Position numbers and translations under genes: made by a program
The notes under the pieces: model-generated
Seen by the model: only the letters and a program-made list of their open reading frames with translations
The model's database searches: none
Told to the model about the DNA's origin: nothing
Part shown: positions 60,301 through 64,000 of the stretch, in pieces
Numbering within the stretch: position 1 is the first letter of the stretch
Layout of the letters: each line of letters starts with the position of its first letter
Source: Ciona intestinalis
Taxonomy: Eukaryota > Chordata > Ascidiacea > Phlebobranchia > Cionidae
Direction of reading: 5' to 3'
Assembly: GCF_000224145.3 (NCBI RefSeq)
Contig: NC_020167.2
Span: forward strand, 4,660,991 to 4,724,990
DNA: 64,000 nt

Positions 60301-60877
60301 TAATTGTTTAAAATACAGATTAGGATATCTGGATATTATGTGCTTGTGCTAAAGGTGTTCCATCTTCCCCCACCCGACTATACTTATACTGGGACATGTA
60401 TTGGATATATTAGTGTCTGGAATAGTTTATGTAGTAAGCTACCTATGGTGTGGTAAATACAGTAGTACAGTAAATGTTCCATACGTCGCAATATATAAGT
60501 ATAGGGTACAAGAAGATGGGACACGTTTTCATTCCATCGGCTCGTCCCATTTGACAGTAACCAAAGAACGCTCAATTCTCACGAATCCCATAGTTAATTG
60601 TTTAAAACACGAGCGGGAAATTTGAATTTTATGTGCTATTGGTGCCCCATCTTATCCCGCAGTAATATGTTACTTTTTCTTCAAACTTTGCCTCTCATTA
60701 ATTTCAGCCCGTGACTGTGTAATGGGACCTTGGAGTCGGTGGAGCCGTTGTAGCGTCCGGAAAGGAAGAAAAGTCGCCATCCAGATCCGGAAGAGACGAA
60801 TTCGTGTTCGACCTTTGTCTGCAGGTGCTCCTTGTTCAAGGAGAAAAGAAAAAAGGAGATGCAACAGAAACGGCTGA
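54304..60877 (+). CDS. SPON1: F-spondin: reeler, spondin_N and nine thrombospondin type 1 repeats
   Basis: Secreted extracellular-matrix guidance/adhesion protein. Eighteen exons: 54304-54535, 54965-55056, 55305-55458, 55739-55906, 56002-56215, 56637-56786, 57077-57269, 57581-57724, 58017-58146, 58206-58316, 58383-58497, 58562-58644, 58723-58992, 59263-59412, 59648-59837, 59905-59993, 60055-60204, 60708-60877; 934 aa, phases all close (human about 807). ATG 54304 gives a good signal peptide (FKLRILLCSFLFLQLAES); an upstream in-frame ATG (54238) does not. Reeler: FQVRIEGDPEDYEPEREY, NPASFRGFMLTAKHA, RWTAPARGFGCVVLAASVV. Spondin_N: CCACGNATYHMTFYGLWSP, HPKDYPAFSTHWSNVIGAS, SMLGPSPDWNVGI, CGWIGTRVYNLTPWDAGTD, SPFYKEGGGNIEPVARVVI. 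TSRs begin around 57658, 58130, 58425, 58735, 58907, 59350, 59763, 60067 and 60714, most with WxxW; the last three lack the usual CSxTCG core. Vertebrate F-spondin has six TSRs. AATAAA at 61471-61476. Confidence 0.95.
54620..54845 (+). mobile_element. MITE, GGGTGGGGGAAGATGGGAC family, worn copy
   Basis: TTTTCTCGTCACATTTGGTA, GAAAACAAAGAATATTTACA and AAAATTATATAAAG match the family's left half; the right end is barely recognisable. F-spondin intron 1. Confidence 0.5.
56270..56473 (-). mobile_element. MITE, GGGTGGGGGAAGATGGGAC family
   Basis: TATGGTAGGGTGGGGAAATA to GTGTCCCATCTTCCCCCCCC, in F-spondin intron 5. Confidence 0.9.
56812..56987 (+). mobile_element. MITE, GGGTGGGGGAAGATGGGAC family, diverged
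   Basis: ATAGTTTGGGGTAGAATGAT, CTATTTTCTCGTCCCACTTG and AACTATCCTACCCCACAGTA, in F-spondin intron 6. Confidence 0.75.
57303..57482 (-). mobile_element. MITE, GGGTGGGGGAAGATGGGAC family, diverged
   Basis: AATTTGGGGTAATGTATACC at the left, TTACTACCAAATAAAGAAAG inside, and TGTACCATCTTACCCCAACC at the right. F-spondin intron 7. Confidence 0.7.
59057..59225 (+). mobile_element. Rearranged piece of tRNA-derived SINE family
   Basis: AATGAGTGAATAAAG next to GGGGCAATTGCGGTTAAGCG and TCTTGCTTAACGACACAC; the last two resemble the SINE middle in reversed sense. Intron of F-spondin. Confidence 0.4.
60214..60385 (+). mobile_element. MITE, GGGTGGGGGAAGATGGGAC family
   Basis: ACAGTAGGATGGGAAAAAAT to TTCCATCTTCCCCCACCCGA; part of the left half is deleted. 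It starts just after the exon 17 donor of F-spondin. Confidence 0.8.
60498..60669 (+). mobile_element. MITE, GGGTGGGGGAAGATGGGAC family
   Basis: AGTATAGGGTACAAGAAGAT to CCCCATCTTATCCCGCAGTA, second copy in the last F-spondin intron. Confidence 0.8.
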
Positions 60878-62015
60878 AGTTGATAAACGTTCACATAACC
60901 CATCCATGTTCATAACCATCAGACCTATATTGGGCAAACTGGTGGTGCATATAACAAAGTACAGCGTTAACCAGATGCATAGAATTATTAATGCATCCCG
61001 TTTATGCAGTCTAAAGTGTTGTTTTCGTGCCACTTATTTTGTTATGTTGATTTGCCTTTCTGTGTTAAGTACATCGCGACGATTTTGATTCAGTTTGTTG
61101 GATTTTTTCTGTGCAGTGTTTATTACCAAATTCAATACACTGGTGGTAAGGAAAGTACTGATGTAAATTGTCACTGAGCATTATCTTGTGTTAAAGGGCA
61201 TATCAACGAAATCGTTTTTTTTTTGTATTTATAAAAACGAAACATCATATTTGAGCATATCAATCCATCAACAAACTTTCATGCTTCGTTGATATGCCTC
61301 ATTAAGTATTAAAATGTTTATAGGTTTCGCTCTCGAAGATATTGAGTTATAATACGCTTCGTGTGGTCGGTTCCAATGTCGTACTAAGAAGCTACCAAAA
61401 GGGCGTACTTGCTGGCTGGTTGATTGTTTATACAGAATGGTCATTACATCCGTTGATATTTGGATAACCAAATAAAGAACGCTTGACCTTAAACTGACCC
61501 CAATTATCAGTCCTCAGATTTTAATACGTTTTTCAAGAAAAAAAGAATAATTGATCTGAACGTAGAATAACAAATTATTAACAAAAAAGGTTTGGCACTT
61601 AAGAATTAGGCCCAGACAACTGTATTATTTATTTAAGATAGTTTAATTCACGGACTCGTAAAACTCAATAGAAACACTCCAGAACCGCGACTCGCGTGCT
61701 GTGAAAAAAAAGCGCGGGGTTACGTCATCGTGCGCTCGCCTGCCATGAGTCAGAACGAAATTTGCGCTTTGACCGAGAGGGCTCGTTAGAATATTTCGTG
61801 TTTACGAGTTTCAGATGAAATCGAACTGCCAGTAATTCGTATATGAAGCGAAATCGAATCTGTTCATGTTTGGATAAGGCGCGTGTTGGATTAGGACGAT
61901 TAAAGAGACATAAGGAGCAGTAAACGCACTTAGTAGCTGACAGCACTCCACGCCGGTTAAATAAGCTCAACAACTTGCTTGGCATTATCATTTAAGCGGT
62001 TTTGAAGGACGCGCT
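60878..62015. other. F-spondin 3' UTR and spacer
   Basis: The 3' UTR runs at least to the AATAAA at 61471. Beyond it, 61640-62015 is richer in CG than average (TCATCGTGCGCTCGCC and similar), compatible with a 5' UTR or promoter of the next + strand gene. No other exon seen. Confidence 0.4.
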
Positions 62016-62145
62016 ATGCGAGACCCAGTCATGCAGAAAGAAATATTACTTGGCTCAGTTTTCAAACGGGACGATTATGACACAATTGGGCCAGGTAATA
62101 CGCGCATACTTGCAAGAAAATTGTGCAGTGTAGGGCCAAAGACAG
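62016..62145 (+). CDS. Possible first coding exon of a + strand gene leaving the window
   Basis: ATG 62016 (or in-frame ATG 62031) opens MRDPVMQKEILLGSVFKR, DDYDTIGPGNTRILARK and LCSVGPKT, then a good donor ACAG/GTACGT at 62146. It follows a CG-richer stretch. No family recognised and no second exon found before 64000, so it needs a long intron. Confidence 0.35.
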
Positions 62146-64000
62146 GTACGTTGTTCCTCCTTTGGTTAAAGCAAATACAAATAGAACCACATGTCTTACT
62201 GTGTCAATGCTGCGTGCTTGTTTCTTGCGACAAGCACGGTCTATTATCTGTCATTAAAACGCTTGTAAACGGTTTGTATTGACCTCGCTTTTTGTGGGAC
62301 TGGCCTCTTTAAACTATCACAATTTTAAGTTAACATATTTTCGTTATCTCCAGGGTTTGTTTTTTGTCCATCAGCATCGCTTTATCTCACTAAACAAAGA
62401 CATCCAACAATTTTTACTGTAATAGCATTTGTAAAATTCATGTTTCGGGCAGCTAAAAGGGCTTGTTTTCTAAGAGAGGTTTAAATAAGGAAACTCCCGT
62501 GGCGTACTCATCACCGTATTTATTTACAGTCTAGGATAAACTGATAAGCACAAAGTTGCGGTTACAAATACTGCAAAGTCAAGCCTTCAGGCGTCATCTA
62601 AACTAGATTGTCATAAACTGTCTATATATGTCCTCAGTTAGTCTCGCATCGTAAATATAATAAATGTCGTTTAAGAGCGGAGATATTTAGTAATCGTTGC
62701 ATTTAAGGGTAATCAGATACATGCTTTCTGTCATCTGCAGATCAAGTCTGGCCCGCGGCTGTAACGTGCTATCGTTGTATTTCGAAATAAATTTCCTGTT
62801 GTTTGCACATTTCTTTTACCTGCTAGGTTGTAAAATGCGTAAGTGACACATTATGCCTCAACTCCTACCGCTTTCTAAACCGTTAAATTCGAATAAAGGG
62901 TAAGTTGACGTGTTCTTGTCAAATGTACTTAGTGTTGTGGACAGAACGAACATGAGATGATTTGTCAGTAACACTCAGTAATGGTTTACGGGGATATATA
63001 GTGTAAGGTGATTTCATAACTAGCACATTGTCCACCAGTTCCAGCACAGAAAGGAGTTAAACCGCGTGACTGATTGTCTCTATCGCGGCTACGGTTGACC
63101 TACCTTCTTATGAGAAGGATTTGTAGTTGTTTTGGTTCTAGACACTGGGCTTTGTTCAGCGCTCATATATTTCAGGTAGCTTACTAAGATGTACTCAGTT
63201 TGTTGTTACATTTTTAAATAAGGCATTTGATATGTAATGAAGGAGAATGTAACGAAACCGGATGCTGTTAGTTTGGTTGTCTCAAGTTTGTGGTTTTCGT
63301 AAAAGGGCGCGGACAGGAAAACGGAAATCATTGAACAAATGTCGCCCCCGTTTTGCCAAAAAAGTACGGGGCGATTCGTTTAGTGTATGGCAGACAATTT
63401 GATACGACTTTCTATCGTAAGAAGAGGCAAGGTCAACTTGAGTAAACGCTAATTGCTAGCTATCATTGTACAAGAGCAGATAGTTGAAAGCAGTAATTAT
63501 TTTTCTACGTCAACAATGAGAATGACGTAAAGAGTGGATGCGCATTACGTACAATCTACCGATACTTCTTTGATAATGAGTTATACAGCTGTGTACAACC
63601 CATCGTATTCGCATTTAGATTGTTTTCTTCGCCGCGTCGCTGTTCGTAACGCGGTCTGTACATTTGTGCGAGCTGAACCAGACGCGAGCCAATATTTACT
63701 TGAAACAGAGTAGATTGTTTGATTTAACGGTCGGGCGTCAATCAACAAGATTGTTTTCGCTGCAGGAAAGGTTCCGGTCCTTCAATTGATGTTCAATTAC
63801 CTTGCGTGGTTGGGACGCACATAAAAATCGTTGTTGACACCATCAGAGAAATGTAGTGTGTTAAAATAAGACTTTTAAATATACACCTAATAAGTGTCAT
63901 TTGATTTGTTTTTAGGAATTGCTGAGTATGTACTGACTAAATCTTTGCTGTATTTCGCTCTATAGGAATGTAAGCGTTAGGAGTATTTCCGAGTATAGTG
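62146..64000. other. No exon or repeat recognised
   Basis: AT-rich sequence without convincing ORFs, MITE or SINE copies, in contrast to the rest of the window. If the exon at 62016 is real, this is its first intron. Confidence 0.4.

Overview
This is an animal (eukaryotic) window with multi-exon genes, GT-AG introns and AT-rich spacers. The compact gene spacing and divergent but recognisable chordate orthologues, with abundant small MITE- and tRNA-SINE-like repeats in nearly every intron, suggest a tunicate, most likely a Ciona-type ascidian. That assignment is inference from gene content and style. Exon joins were deduced by eye from GT/AG sites, kept reading frame and remembered protein families; no alignment was run.

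Layout, left to right: the 3' part of TMCO4 (+, 1-5180); tail-to-tail with it CSTF3, the 77 kDa cleavage stimulation factor subunit (-, 6152-13176, 18 coding exons, 718 codons, against 717 residues recalled for human). Then comes a relic of an ornithine-decarboxylase-like gene (first and last exon only, 14.1-14.5 kb), an intact ODC-like gene with altered active-site residues (-, 14990-17577, 10 exons, 433 aa), and a single-exon GNAT acetyltransferase of arylalkylamine type (-, 18745-19452). From 19.46 to 30.5 kb there is no recognised gene. It is a repeat-rich region: a large inverted duplication, a hAT-type element with perfect target duplication and an assembly gap inside it, a second long palindrome, several MITEs, and a TGACGT-rich stretch.

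FUT8-like alpha-1,6-fucosyltransferase follows (+, 30510-35700, 9 exons, 567 aa), then a short-chain dehydrogenase (-, 37221-38893, 7 exons, 256 aa, catalytic Tyr replaced), a sodium-coupled monocarboxylate transporter of the SLC5A8/12 group (+, 41888-47397, 13 exons, 600 aa), an unrecognised very basic protein (+, 48384-50867), a small two-repeat ORF with a frame switch (+, about 51371-51913), and F-spondin (+, 54304-60877, 18 exons, 934 aa, nine thrombospondin repeats). A possible first exon of a further + gene lies at 62016-62145.

The genes are not an evident pathway. The closest to a functional pair are the amine-type decarboxylase and the amine-type N-acetyltransferase, same strand and about 1.2 kb apart. 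The strongest 'second look' items are active-site changes in three enzymes (ODC-like, FUT8-like, SDR), the gene relic beside ODC, the hAT insertion that can be dated relative to an inverted duplication because the empty site is present in the same window, and an apparent assembly duplication around the N gap. I did not find a convincing wholly new system.
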